Below are positions 42,008 to 50,928 of a stretch of DNA of 64,000 nt, piece after piece. Under the pieces are notes generated by a model, which made no database searches, was not told the origin of the DNA, and worked only from the letters and a program-made list of their open reading frames with translations. Each line of letters begins with the position of its first letter. Positions within the stretch are counted from its first letter, which is position 1. The DNA comes from Minthousia sp045628125 (GTDB taxonomy: Bacteria > Bacteroidota > Bacteroidia > Bacteroidales > Bacteroidaceae), in contig JAZQPA010000199.1 of the NCBI GenBank assembly GCA_045628125.1, positions 18,186 through 82,185 of the forward strand. The letters run 5' to 3'. The translations under genes and the position numbers were made by a program.

Positions 42008-43486
42008 ATGGAATATCCTTTGTTTATTTACAATACCTTGACCCGTCAGAAGGAGTTGTTTAAGCCACTTCATGAGGGTCGTGTGGGCATGTATGTTTGC
42101 GGCCCTACCGTGTATGGCGATGCCCATTTGGGTCATGCCCGTCCTGCAATCACCTTCGACCTGTTGTTCCGCTATCTGCAGAAGTTGGGTTATAAGGTTC
42201 GTTATGTAAGAAACATCACCGATGTGGGCCATTTGGAGCACGATGCGGATGAGGGTGAGGACAAGATTGCCAAGAAAGCCCGTTTGGAGCAGTTGGAGCC
42301 AATGGAAGTGGCACAGTACTACACCAACCGTTTCCATGAGGCCATGGAACAGTTGAACTGTCTTCCTCCAAGCATCGAACCTCACGCCACCGGTCATATC
42401 ATCGAGCAGCAGCAGTTGGTTCAGGAGATTCTGAAGAACGGCTATGCTTACGAGAGCAATGGATCCATCTACTTTGATGTGGAGAAATACGACAAGGAGC
42501 ATAAGTACGGAATCCTTTCCGGTCGTACCCTGGAGAACATCAAGGACGCCAGCCGCGAGTTGGCCGGAGTAGGAGAGAAGAGAAACCAGGCAGATTTTGC
42601 ATTGTGGAAGAAAGCCATGCCTGAGCATATTATGCACTGGCCAAGCCCATGGAGCGAGGGATTCCCTGGCTGGCACTGTGAGTGTACCGCTATGGGTAGA
42701 AAATACCTTGGCGATCATTTTGATATTCATGGAGGAGGCTTGGATCTGGTATTCCCACACCACGAGTGTGAGATAGCACAGGCTGTGGCCAGTCAGGGCG
42801 ACCAGATGGTTCACTACTGGATGCACAATAATATGATTACCATCGACGGAAAGAAGATGGGTAAGTCATACAACAACTTCATCACCCTGCCTCAGTTCTT
42901 TGCCGGTGAGCATGAGCGTCTGGAGCGTCCATACAGCCCTATGACCATCCGTTTCTTTATTCTGCAGGCACATTACCGCAGTACTGTAGATTTCAGTAAT
43001 GAGGCATTGCAGGCAGCAGAGAAGGGATTGGAGCGACTGCTGGAGGGATGGAGCCTGTTGCAGAAAATGGCTCCTGCCGCACAGAGCACCCTGGATATTA
43101 AGGGCATCCGTGAAAAGTGTTTCGAGGCCATGAGCGATGACCTTAACTCACCGATTGTTATCAGCCATCTGTTCGATGCTTGCCGCATGATCAATATTGT
43201 GAACGACAAGAAGGGCACACTGACAGCTGAGGATATAGCAGAACTGAAAGACGTGTTCCAGATGTTCGCTTTCGATATCTTGGGTTTGAAGGCCGAGATG
43301 GGCAGCGACAACAGCGGACGTGAGGAAGCTTTCGGTAAGGTGGTGGATATGCTGCTGGAACAGCGTGTCATTGCTAAGCAGAACAAGGATTGGGCCACAT
43401 CCGATAAGATCCGCAATGAGTTGACCGCTCTGGGTTTCGAGGTAAAGGATACCAAGGACGGTTTCAGTTGGAAATTAAATAAGTGA
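42008..43486 (+). CDS. cysS: Cysteinyl-tRNA synthetase
   Basis: A 492-residue class I tRNA synthetase that charges tRNA-Cys. The zinc-binding Cys31 is in VCGPTVYGDAHLGH (HLGH at 40-43, the HIGH signature), GWHCECTAM supplies further zinc ligands, and KKMGKSYNN is the KMSKS loop. A C-terminal helical anticodon-binding domain ends at the stop. The start at 42008 is supported by the promoter position. It is followed 4 nt later by a 59-residue membrane protein gene. Confidence 0.96.
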   Translation: MEYPLFIYNTLTRQKELFKPLHEGRVGMYVCGPTVYGDAHLGHARPAITFDLLFRYLQKLGYKVRYVRNITDVGHLEHDADEGEDKIAKKARLEQLEPMEVAQYYTNRFHEAMEQLNCLPPSIEPHATGHIIEQQQLVQEILKNGYAYESNGSIYFDVEKYDKEHKYGILSGRTLENIKDASRELAGVGEKRNQADFALWKKAMPEHIMHWPSPWSEGFPGWHCECTAMGRKYLGDHFDIHGGGLDLVFPHHECEIAQAVASQGDQMVHYWMHNNMITIDGKKMGKSYNNFITLPQFFAGEHERLERPYSPMTIRFFILQAHYRSTVDFSNEALQAAEKGLERLLEGWSLLQKMAPAAQSTLDIKGIREKCFEAMSDDLNSPIVISHLFDACRMINIVNDKKGTLTAEDIAELKDVFQMFAFDILGLKAEMGSDNSGREEAFGKVVDMLLEQRVIAKQNKDWATSDKIRNELTALGFEVKDTKDGFSWKLNK

Positions 43487-43490
43487 TGAT

Positions 43491-43670
43491 ATGAAAGGTG
43501 CTCAGAAATTTCTGATGTGGGCCTTCCTGGTCCTTTCAGTCGTATGTGTATGTGCTACCGGATGGATGATTTCCGTCCTGGGGTTTGATGCAATCTCCTG
43601 TCTGATGCTGGTAATGTTTGCACTAGCGGCAGTTTGGGCAGGTGTACAGATAAAGCAGAGCCGGAAATAA
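43491..43670 (+). CDS. 59-residue two-helix membrane protein
   Basis: A short gene, starting ATG at 43491 only 4 nt after cysS and ending TAA at 43668-43670. The product has two hydrophobic segments (about 8-28 and 33-52) with a basic end IKQSRK, so it should be a hairpin membrane protein. The stop codon lies in the loop of the terminator that follows, which is consistent with a true operon end. I do not recognise a family; the role is unknown. Being conserved next to cysS would be the best support. Confidence 0.6.
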   Translation: MKGAQKFLMWAFLVLSVVCVCATGWMISVLGFDAISCLMLVMFALAAVWAGVQIKQSRK

Positions 43671-43684
43671 TCCGGCTCTTTTTT
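43657..43684 (+). terminator. Terminator after the cysS unit, with the stop codon in its loop
   Basis: AGAGCCGGA (43657-43665), loop AATAA (contains the TAA stop of the small gene), TCCGGCTCT (43671-43679), then Ts. Confidence 0.88.
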
Positions 43685-43717
43685 AACAGGAAAAGAGCAT
43701 AATTCAGACATTCCTGC

Positions 43718-44734
43718 ATGAAAGTAATCGTTGACGATAAGATACCTTATATAAATACAGCCATTGCACAGGTGGCCGATGAGGTGGTGTATGCTCCTGG
43801 AAGTAAATTCACTCCCGAACTGGTCAAAGATGCCGATGCCCTGATTGTCCGTACGCGTACCTTCTGTAATCAGGATTTACTGGAAGGAAGCCAGGTGCAG
43901 TTCATTGGTACCGCCACAATAGGGTTCGACCACATTGATACTGCATATCTGGCACAGAAGGGTATAGCATGGAGCAACTGCCCCGGTTGCAATGCCACAT
44001 CCGTGGCTCAGTACGTGCAGAGCGTGCTGCTGCTGCTGAAACGTGAAAAGGGGTTGGTTCCCGGTGATGCCACTTTGGGTATAGTGGGTGTGGGACATGT
44101 AGGAAAAGAGATTAAGAAAGTGGCGGAGAATCTGGGAATGCATGTTTTGCTTAATGATCCTCCAAGAGCTGTGAAAGAAGGAAATGAAGGTTTCTCCCCA
44201 ATAGAAGAGCTTATGGAGCGTTGCGATGTGATAACCTTTCACACCCCGCTGATAAATGGAGGTCCTCATCCCACCTGTCATCTGGCAGATTCAGGCTTTT
44301 TCCGCAAACTGAGCCGTAAGCCTTACATCATCAATTCCAGCCGTGGTGAGGTGGTAGATAATGAAGCCCTGCTGGAAGCCCTGGATACCGGTAAAATCCG
44401 TCAGGCAATCATTGACACTTGGGAAAATGAACCTTGTCTGTCGTCAGCTCTACTGGATAAAGTATATATCGGAACCCCACATGTTGCCGGATATTCGGCC
44501 GATGGAAAGGCCAATGCCACCAATATGGTGATGGAAGCCCTTTGCCGTCATTTCGGCTTGCCCCAAGCAGAGAAAGTCCTTCCACCCGATTTGCCGGCGG
44601 ATATCATCCTGTCTGAAGACCCGGAAGAGCGTGCATTGCAATTGTATAATCCACATCAGGACAGCCATGCCTTGAAGCGTAATCCGGATAAATTTGAGGA
44701 ATTACGGGGAAATTATCCGCTGCGCAGAGAGTAA
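43718..44734 (+). CDS. pdxB: Erythronate-4-phosphate dehydrogenase
   Basis: A 338-residue D-2-hydroxyacid dehydrogenase fold protein. VGVGHVGKEIKKVAENLGMHV is the NAD site (GxGxxG), and the C-terminal half has the Arg/Glu/His triad (INSSRGEVVD, WENEP, GTPHVAGYS). The N-terminal KVIVDDKIPYI and RTRTFCN match PdxB, which oxidises 4-phosphoerythronate in the DXP-independent pyridoxal phosphate pathway. It is shorter than E. coli PdxB (378) because the dimerisation tail is reduced. It is a single gene between two terminated units. Confidence 0.9.
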   Translation: MKVIVDDKIPYINTAIAQVADEVVYAPGSKFTPELVKDADALIVRTRTFCNQDLLEGSQVQFIGTATIGFDHIDTAYLAQKGIAWSNCPGCNATSVAQYVQSVLLLLKREKGLVPGDATLGIVGVGHVGKEIKKVAENLGMHVLLNDPPRAVKEGNEGFSPIEELMERCDVITFHTPLINGGPHPTCHLADSGFFRKLSRKPYIINSSRGEVVDNEALLEALDTGKIRQAIIDTWENEPCLSSALLDKVYIGTPHVAGYSADGKANATNMVMEALCRHFGLPQAEKVLPPDLPADIILSEDPEERALQLYNPHQDSHALKRNPDKFEELRGNYPLRRE

Positions 44735-44812
44735 ATGCACACATTTTGGGATTTTGTGCACCGAAATAATCATTTTTCGCAGAAAATCTTATGCCTTAAC
44801 CCAAAAAGTTAT

Positions 44813-44820
44813 TATCTTTG
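44813..44820 (+). promoter_or_regulatory. -7 box of acpP
   Basis: TATCTTTG, about 50 nt before acpP; no clear -33 box. It probably drives acpP, fabF and rnc together. Confidence 0.6.
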
Positions 44821-44871
44821 CAGCCGAATTTGAAAAGAATTAAAATTTGTTGAACTATAAAAATTACAATT

Positions 44872-45108
44872 ATGTCTGAAATTGAATCAAGAGTAAAGGC
44901 TATTATCGCTGACAAGTTGAGCGTTGAGGAAACCGAGGTTAAGCCAGAAGCAAGCTTCACTAACGATCTGGGTGCAGATTCTTTGGATACTGTAGAGTTG
45001 ATCATGGAGTTCGAGAAGGAGTTCGGTATCTCTATTCCAGACGATCAGGCAGAGAAGATCTCTACTGTAGGCGACGCTATCACTTACATCGAGGCAAACT
45101 CTAAATAA
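44872..45108 (+). CDS. acpP: Acyl carrier protein
   Basis: A 78-residue acidic four-helix protein with the phosphopantetheine attachment motif DSLDTVEL, Ser37. It carries the growing fatty acyl chain. fabF follows 19 nt later and rnc after that, the usual Bacteroidales order. Confidence 0.98.
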   Translation: MSEIESRVKAIIADKLSVEETEVKPEASFTNDLGADSLDTVELIMEFEKEFGISIPDDQAEKISTVGDAITYIEANSK

Positions 45109-45127
45109 GTTTACTCTTTACCAGCAT

Positions 45128-46396
45128 ATGGAATTAAAGAGAGTAGTAGTAACAGGTCTTGGTGCACTTACCCCACTGGGCAACACAGTTGCTGAAACAT
45201 GGGAAAACCTTTTGAATGGAGTAAGTGGAGCAGGACCTATTACTCATTTTGACGCATCACTGTTCAAGACCCAGTTTGCATGCGAGGTTAAGAACTTCAA
45301 TCCAGCTGAATACGGCATCGACCGTAAGGAAGGCCGCAAGATGGACTTGTATTGCCAGTATGCTTTGGCTGCTGCTACCAAGGCTATCGAGGATTCAGAA
45401 ATGGATTTGGAGACCATCAATAAGAACCGTATCGGTGTGGTATTTGGTGTTGGTATTGGTGGTATGCATACCTTCGAGGAAGAGGCTGGTAATTGGGCAA
45501 TCAATGGTGCCACCATGGGACCAAAGATTAATCCGTTCTTCATTCCTAAGATGATTGCCGACATCTGTGCCGGTCACATCTCAATCAAGTACGGTTTCCA
45601 TGGTCCTAACTATATCACCAGTTCTGCTTGTGCTTCTTCATCAAACGCTTTGGCTGATGCCTTCAACCTGATTCGTTTGGGTAAGGCTAATGTCATCGTG
45701 AGTGGTGGTGCTGAGGCTGCTATCTTCCCATTGGGTGTTGGCGGTTTCAACGCTATGCACGCATTGTCAACCCGCAACGATGATCCTCAGGGAGCATCTC
45801 GTCCGTTCTCTGCAAGCCGTGATGGTTTCATTATGGGTGAGGGTGCAGGTTGCCTTGTTCTGGAAGAGTATGAGCACGCTAAGGCTCGTGGTGCTAAGAT
45901 TTATGCCGAGATGGTTGGCGCAGGAATGTCTGCTGATGCTCACCACCTGACCGCTTCTCATCCAGAAGGTCTGGGTGCTAAGTTGGTTATGGAGAGCGCA
46001 TTGGAAGACGCCGGAATGACACCTGCAGACATTGACTATATCAATGTTCATGGAACTTCTACTCCAGTAGGTGATATTTCTGAGGCTAAGGCCATCAAGG
46101 AAGTATTTGGTGATCATGCTTACAAACTGAATATCTCTTCTACAAAGTCTATGACCGGTCACCTGTTGGGTGCTGCTGGTGCTGTTGAGGCTTTGTTCTG
46201 CGTATTGGCAGTTAAGAACGATATCGTTCCTCCAACTATCAACCATGCAGAGGATGATCAGGATGAGAACATCGATTACAACATGAATTATACATTCAAC
46301 GTAGCCCAGAAGCGCGAAATCCGTGCTGCATTGAGCAACACCTTCGGTTTCGGTGGCCACAATGCATGTGTAATCTTCAAAAAGTACGCTGAATAA
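45128..46396 (+). CDS. fabF: 3-oxoacyl-ACP synthase II
   Basis: A 422-residue condensing enzyme that extends acyl-ACP with malonyl-ACP. The nucleophile is Cys168 (SSACASSS); the His residues of the Cys-His-His triad lie in VHGTSTPVGD and STKSMTGHLLGAAG, which together define KAS I/II. Its position behind acpP is normal. It starts 19 nt after the acpP stop and is followed by rnc with almost no gap. Confidence 0.97.
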   Translation: MELKRVVVTGLGALTPLGNTVAETWENLLNGVSGAGPITHFDASLFKTQFACEVKNFNPAEYGIDRKEGRKMDLYCQYALAAATKAIEDSEMDLETINKNRIGVVFGVGIGGMHTFEEEAGNWAINGATMGPKINPFFIPKMIADICAGHISIKYGFHGPNYITSSACASSSNALADAFNLIRLGKANVIVSGGAEAAIFPLGVGGFNAMHALSTRNDDPQGASRPFSASRDGFIMGEGAGCLVLEEYEHAKARGAKIYAEMVGAGMSADAHHLTASHPEGLGAKLVMESALEDAGMTPADIDYINVHGTSTPVGDISEAKAIKEVFGDHAYKLNISSTKSMTGHLLGAAGAVEALFCVLAVKNDIVPPTINHAEDDQDENIDYNMNYTFNVAQKREIRAALSNTFGFGGHNACVIFKKYAE

Positions 46397-46398
46397 TC

Positions 46399-47400
46399 GT
46401 GTTTTTGACAGATTTAATAGATAGAATGCGACTCCCTTTCCGCAAGGATAAGGAGTCGTATTCTCGTTTATATCAGATTTTGGGATTTTATCCCCATAAC
46501 ATCGCTTACTATAAGAAGGCTCTGATTCACAAATCGGTAAGTAATGACAAGGACAAGAGGTCCAATCGCTTGGAAAATAACGAGAGATTGGAATTTCTGG
46601 GTGATGCCATTCTGGATGCCATAGTAGGTGATATTGTTTACCGCCATTTTGAGGGTAAGCGTGAAGGTTTTTTGACCAACACCCGAAGCAAGATTGTTCA
46701 GCGTGATACCCTGAATAAGGTGGCAAAAGAGATAGGTTTGAATGAACTTATCCAATCTTCCATCACTCCTCACACCTCACACAACAGCTACATGGGTGGC
46801 AATGCCTTTGAGGCACTGGTCGGCGCCATTTATCTGGACAGGGGATATAAGTACTGTATGCTTTTTATGCAGGATCGTATCCTGAAGGATTATATCGATA
46901 TCAATAAGATGGCGTACAAGGAGGTGAACTTCAAGAGTAAGCTTATCGAATGGAGCCAGAAAAACCGTGTTGCTGCCTCATTTGAATTGGTGGAGCAGAA
47001 TCAGGAGGATACTGGAAGCCCGGTTTTTGTGTCACGCGTACTGGTGGAAGGAATCGAAATAGGTACAGGAAAGGGTTATTCCAAGAAGGAAAGCCAGCAG
47101 AATGCGGCCAAGGAATCAATGGCTTTGCTGAAAAAAAGACCTCAACTTATTGAGACTATCTTTGCGGAAAAGAGCAAGAAGACAGCCATGGAGGAGGAAC
47201 TAAGAGCCGTTCCGGATATAGAAGAAACAACCGCGGTTTCTGAAGATGCAGTTGTGGAAAACAATCAACAGGGAACTTTAGCGGACACAGGGAAAGATAT
47301 GGAGATGGATCTTTCTCATATCAGTTTAAAACCTAAGCAACTGACTCGTGACGAAATCATTGCTGCCGCTGAGGAGGCAGCTTTTAACGGAGAGTGTTAA
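46399..47400 (+). CDS. rnc: Ribonuclease III
   Basis: A 333-residue double-strand-specific RNase that processes rRNA precursors. It has the RNase III signature NNERLEFLGDAILDAIVGD, a late ...EALVGAIYLD acidic site, and a double-stranded RNA-binding domain (about 175-245, ...GKGYSKKESQQNAAKESMALL). GTG 46399 is used as start because the stretch before the first ATG (46426) aligns with family N-termini; it lies 2 nt after fabF. About 85 acidic, low-complexity residues follow the RNA-binding domain, beyond the usual 220-250, with no recognised motif. Confidence 0.93.
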   Translation: MFLTDLIDRMRLPFRKDKESYSRLYQILGFYPHNIAYYKKALIHKSVSNDKDKRSNRLENNERLEFLGDAILDAIVGDIVYRHFEGKREGFLTNTRSKIVQRDTLNKVAKEIGLNELIQSSITPHTSHNSYMGGNAFEALVGAIYLDRGYKYCMLFMQDRILKDYIDINKMAYKEVNFKSKLIEWSQKNRVAASFELVEQNQEDTGSPVFVSRVLVEGIEIGTGKGYSKKESQQNAAKESMALLKKRPQLIETIFAEKSKKTAMEEELRAVPDIEETTAVSEDAVVENNQQGTLADTGKDMEMDLSHISLKPKQLTRDEIIAAAEEAAFNGEC

Positions 47401-47401
47401 C

Positions 47402-47432
47402 ACACAATTATTAAATATTGTGTAATCTCCTT
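47402..47432 (+). terminator. Weak terminator-like hairpin after rnc
   Basis: ACACAAT (47402-47408) pairs with ATTGTGT (47417-47423), then 8 nt, then six Ts. Short and A/T-rich. Confidence 0.4.
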
Positions 47433-47451
47433 TTTTCTCAAAACTTTCCGC

Positions 47452-47459
47452 TAACTTTG
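47452..47459 (+). promoter_or_regulatory. -7 box of the GH3-like gene
   Basis: TAACTTTG followed by C; it predicts a start site near 47466, so the frame's upstream TTG (47464) is excluded and ATG 47488 is used. Confidence 0.6.
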
Positions 47460-47487
47460 CAAGTTGAAACCGATTTTAGCGGTGAGT

Positions 47488-48996
47488 ATGAATACTACAA
47501 AACTTATAGGAAAATATTTTGCTTCACGGCAAAAGGCTGTGGAGTTATACGATACTCAGGCTGGTGCCATTCAGGAGAGGGTCATGAACCGATTGGTTCG
47601 TGAGGCGGCTCAGACAGAATGGGGCCATGCTCATCATTTTGAAAATATAAAGACTTACGAGCAATTTGCCAAGGCCATGCCGGTGAATACCTATGAGGAG
47701 CTTAAGGACTCGATAGACCGTATGCGCCATGGTGAAAAGGATATTTTGTGGCCGGGTCAGGTCCGTTGGTATGCCAAATCTTCAGGTACAACCAATGACA
47801 AAAGCAAGTTCATTCCTGTCAGCAAGGAAGGATTGAAGGATATCCATTACGCAGGAGGTACAGATGCAGTGGCATTATATCTCAAGCAGAATCCTCAAAG
47901 CCGTATGTTCTCGGGTAAGGGACTTATTCTTGGTGGATCACATGCCTCAAATTACAACCTGCCCAATAGTCTGGTGGGCGATTTGAGCGCGATTCTTATT
48001 GAGAACATCAATCCTTTGGTGAATTTTGTCCGCGTTCCAGGAAAATCAGTAGCATTGCTCAGTGATTTTGAGGTGAAGCGTGACCGGATAGCTCGTGAAA
48101 CCATCAATAAGAATATCACAAACCTGAGTGGTGTGCCCAGTTGGATGTTGTCGGTACTGAACCGTGTCATGGAGATATCAGGTAAGAAATATCTAAACGA
48201 GGTGTGGCCAAATCTGGAAGTCTTCTTCCATGGTGGTGTGGCATTCACTCCTTACCGTGAGCAGTACAAACAACTGATTGCCAATCCTGATATGCATTAT
48301 ATGGAGACGTATAATGCCAGCGAAGGTTTCTTTGGATTGCAGAGTGATTTGAGCGATCCTGCCATGGAACTGATGATTGATTATGGCGTGTTCTACGAAT
48401 TCATCCCAATGGATGAGTTGGATAATAGTAATCCGACCGTGGTTCCATTGACAGGAGTGGAAGTTGGTAAAAACTACGCTATGGTTATCAGCAGCAGTTG
48501 CGGTTTGTGGCGATACCTGATTGGCGATACCATCAGATTCACCCAGAAAGACCCTTATAAGTTTATCATCTCAGGAAGAACCAAACATTTTATTAATGCA
48601 TTTGGTGAAGAGCTGATTGTGGACAATGCAGAGAAGGGATTGGCTAAGGCTTGTGAGGAGACAGGTGCACAGGTAAGTGATTACACTGCGGCACCAATCT
48701 TTATGGATGCTCATGCCAAGTGCCGTCATCAGTGGTTGGTGGAATTCAGTGTGGAACCCGATTCTCTGGAGAAATTTGCTCATGTGCTGGATTCCTATCT
48801 GCAGGAGATTAATTCAGATTACGAGGCAAAGCGCTACAAGGATATAACCTTGCAGCCGTTGGAATTGGTTAAGGCACGTCCTAACCTGTTTAATGACTGG
48901 CTGAAGGCCAAAGGTAAGTTGGGTGGACAGCATAAAGTGCCACGCTTGAGTAATTCCCGCCAGTACATTGAGGAGTTGATTCTAATGAACCAGTAA
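47488..48996 (+). CDS. GH3 auxin-responsive-promoter-like acyl-adenylate enzyme
   Basis: A 502-residue protein of the GH3 family (ANL superfamily fold). The KSSGTTNDKSKFIPVS stretch is the ATP-binding loop and EGFFGLQSD, YRLIGDTIRF-like (LWRYLIGDTIRF) and ISGRTKHFINAFGEEL are the later motifs. Plant GH3 enzymes join hormones to amino acids; bacterial members are widespread in Bacteroidota and of unknown substrate. It has its own promoter and is followed 12 nt later by a lipoprotein gene with which it may form an operon. Confidence 0.88.
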   Translation: MNTTKLIGKYFASRQKAVELYDTQAGAIQERVMNRLVREAAQTEWGHAHHFENIKTYEQFAKAMPVNTYEELKDSIDRMRHGEKDILWPGQVRWYAKSSGTTNDKSKFIPVSKEGLKDIHYAGGTDAVALYLKQNPQSRMFSGKGLILGGSHASNYNLPNSLVGDLSAILIENINPLVNFVRVPGKSVALLSDFEVKRDRIARETINKNITNLSGVPSWMLSVLNRVMEISGKKYLNEVWPNLEVFFHGGVAFTPYREQYKQLIANPDMHYMETYNASEGFFGLQSDLSDPAMELMIDYGVFYEFIPMDELDNSNPTVVPLTGVEVGKNYAMVISSSCGLWRYLIGDTIRFTQKDPYKFIISGRTKHFINAFGEELIVDNAEKGLAKACEETGAQVSDYTAAPIFMDAHAKCRHQWLVEFSVEPDSLEKFAHVLDSYLQEINSDYEAKRYKDITLQPLELVKARPNLFNDWLKAKGKLGGQHKVPRLSNSRQYIEELILMNQ

Positions 48997-49008
48997 TTTT
49001 TCGTTAAC

Positions 49009-50928
49009 ATGACAAAGAAGGCGTTTCATATTTTTATGGGTTGTATGTTGCTCTTGTTTGCAGCATGTGCCAGCATGAGCACACCTGACGGTGGCCCTTA
49101 CGATGAGATGCCTCCTAAATTGGTGTCGAGCACACCGGTTGAACGTGCTACCAAAAATGCGATCAAGAAAATAGAACTGGTTTTTGACGAGTACGTCAAA
49201 TTGGAAAATGCCAGCGAGAAGGTTATTATCTCACCACCCCAGATAGAACAGCCAGACATTAAGGCGGTGGGTAGAAAGGTAATCGTAGAACTGTTCGATA
49301 CCTTGAAACCCAACACCACTTATTCCATTGATTTCTCGGATGCCATTGTGGACAATAACGAGGGTAATCCGATGGGAAATTTTGCTTTCACATTTTCAAC
49401 AGGTGAGAAAATTGACAGTATGGAGGTTTCCGGAACTGTTCTGAATGCAGAGGATTTGGAACCTATCAAAGGCATTCTGGTGGGTCTTCATAGTGATGTG
49501 GATGATTCCGCTTTTGTCAAGAAACCGATAGAACGAGTTGCCCGTACCAACGGTAGCGGAAAGTTTGTCATCAAAGGTGTAGCTCCTGGCTCCTATAAGG
49601 TCTATGCATTGCAGGATGCCGATCAGAATTTCATGTTCAGCCAGAAGAGCGAGAAAATAGCCTTTCAGACAGAATTGATTGCCACCAGCAGTAAGCCAGA
49701 CATCCGTCTGGATACCATGTGGACAGATTCAATCCATTATGATACCATCGTTCCTGTGCGTTACACCCATTTCTATCCCGATAATATCATCCTGCGCGCC
49801 TTTACAGAGGAGCAGACAAACCGTTATCTGGTAAAGAGTGAACGACTGGTTCCCAACCGCTTCTCGTTGTTCTTTTCAACAAAGTCTGACACACTGCCAA
49901 TCATCAGAGGATTAAATTTTGATGAGAAGGATGCATTTGTTGTGCAGGAAACTCCGTATAAGGACACCCTTCAATATTGGCTGAAAGACTCTCTGATGTT
50001 CGAGAAGGACACCCTGTCTTTGGAACTGACCTATTATGCTTCTGACTCTTTGGAAAATCTGGTGTTGACAACCGACACTCTGAACCTGGTTCCTAAAAAG
50101 ACCATGAAGAAGGTGAGAGAAGAACAAGCCCGTGCGCTGGAAGAGTGGAAGAAGGATTTGAAAAAGAAACAGAGAAGAGGAGAAGATACGGATACCATCC
50201 CGCCAGTCACTCCTCTGGATATGAGAATATCACCAAGTGGAAGTTTGGATCCGGATACATGGGTGACATTTGCGTTTCAGGAACCTATCGCTTCGATAGA
50301 TACATCGCTTATTCATCTGCAACTGAAGCAGGATACCCTATGGACCGATGTGGATTTCGCTTTTGAACAAGTTCCGGAAAAACTATTAGAATACCGTTTG
50401 GCTAGTGAATGGAGATATGAGCAGGATTATCAGCTGGTAGTTGATTCTGCTTGTTTCCGAGGTTTGTACGGACAGGTAACTCAGGCTCAGAAACAGACAT
50501 TGAAGGTTAAGAAACAAGACGACTATAGCGCATTGTTCCTCCGGATCTCTGGCGTGGAAGGCCCCGCTTTCGTGGAACTTCTGAATCAGGATAAACCGGT
50601 GAAACGCGTATCTGTTGAAGATGGCAATGCCGAGTTCTATTTTGTTAAGCCAGGAAAATATTATGTGAGACTTATCAAGGATTACAATGGTGATGGAAAA
50701 TGGACAACAGGCAACTATGATGAAAAACTCCAAGCTGAGGAGGTTTACTATTATCCGAAACCATTGGAATTGAAACAACAATGGGATGTAACCCAAGATT
50801 GGGATTTGGAAGCTACGCCATGGGATAAACAGAAACCTCAGGAGATTACTAAACAGAAAGAAGACGCTGCAAAGACCATTAAGAACCGAAACGCTGAACG
50901 TGAGCGAAAGAAGAGAGAACAGAGATGA
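49009..50928 (+). CDS. Ig-like (SbsA type) domain lipoprotein
   Basis: A 639-residue lipoprotein (lipobox FAACAS). An SbsA Ig-like domain lies at about 35-130 (PPKLVSSTPVERATKN..., YSIDFSDAIVDNNEGNP, FTFSTG), then an Ig/carboxypeptidase-regulatory-like beta domain (about 140-220), then long beta-rich segments and a charged tail ending KNRNAERERKKREQR. This outer-membrane lipoprotein type is common in Bacteroidota next to DUF3108 and GH3 genes. The function is unknown; a structural or envelope-assembly role is likely. It overlaps the next gene by 4 nt. Confidence 0.78.
   Translation: MTKKAFHIFMGCMLLLFAACASMSTPDGGPYDEMPPKLVSSTPVERATKNAIKKIELVFDEYVKLENASEKVIISPPQIEQPDIKAVGRKVIVELFDTLKPNTTYSIDFSDAIVDNNEGNPMGNFAFTFSTGEKIDSMEVSGTVLNAEDLEPIKGILVGLHSDVDDSAFVKKPIERVARTNGSGKFVIKGVAPGSYKVYALQDADQNFMFSQKSEKIAFQTELIATSSKPDIRLDTMWTDSIHYDTIVPVRYTHFYPDNIILRAFTEEQTNRYLVKSERLVPNRFSLFFSTKSDTLPIIRGLNFDEKDAFVVQETPYKDTLQYWLKDSLMFEKDTLSLELTYYASDSLENLVLTTDTLNLVPKKTMKKVREEQARALEEWKKDLKKKQRRGEDTDTIPPVTPLDMRISPSGSLDPDTWVTFAFQEPIASIDTSLIHLQLKQDTLWTDVDFAFEQVPEKLLEYRLASEWRYEQDYQLVVDSACFRGLYGQVTQAQKQTLKVKKQDDYSALFLRISGVEGPAFVELLNQDKPVKRVSVEDGNAEFYFVKPGKYYVRLIKDYNGDGKWTTGNYDEKLQAEEVYYYPKPLELKQQWDVTQDWDLEATPWDKQKPQEITKQKEDAAKTIKNRNAERERKKREQR

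Noticed and set aside
44736..44760. TGCACA/TGTGCA hairpin after pdxB
   Set aside because: Six base pairs only, no T-run and a 13-nt loop; too weak to call a terminator.
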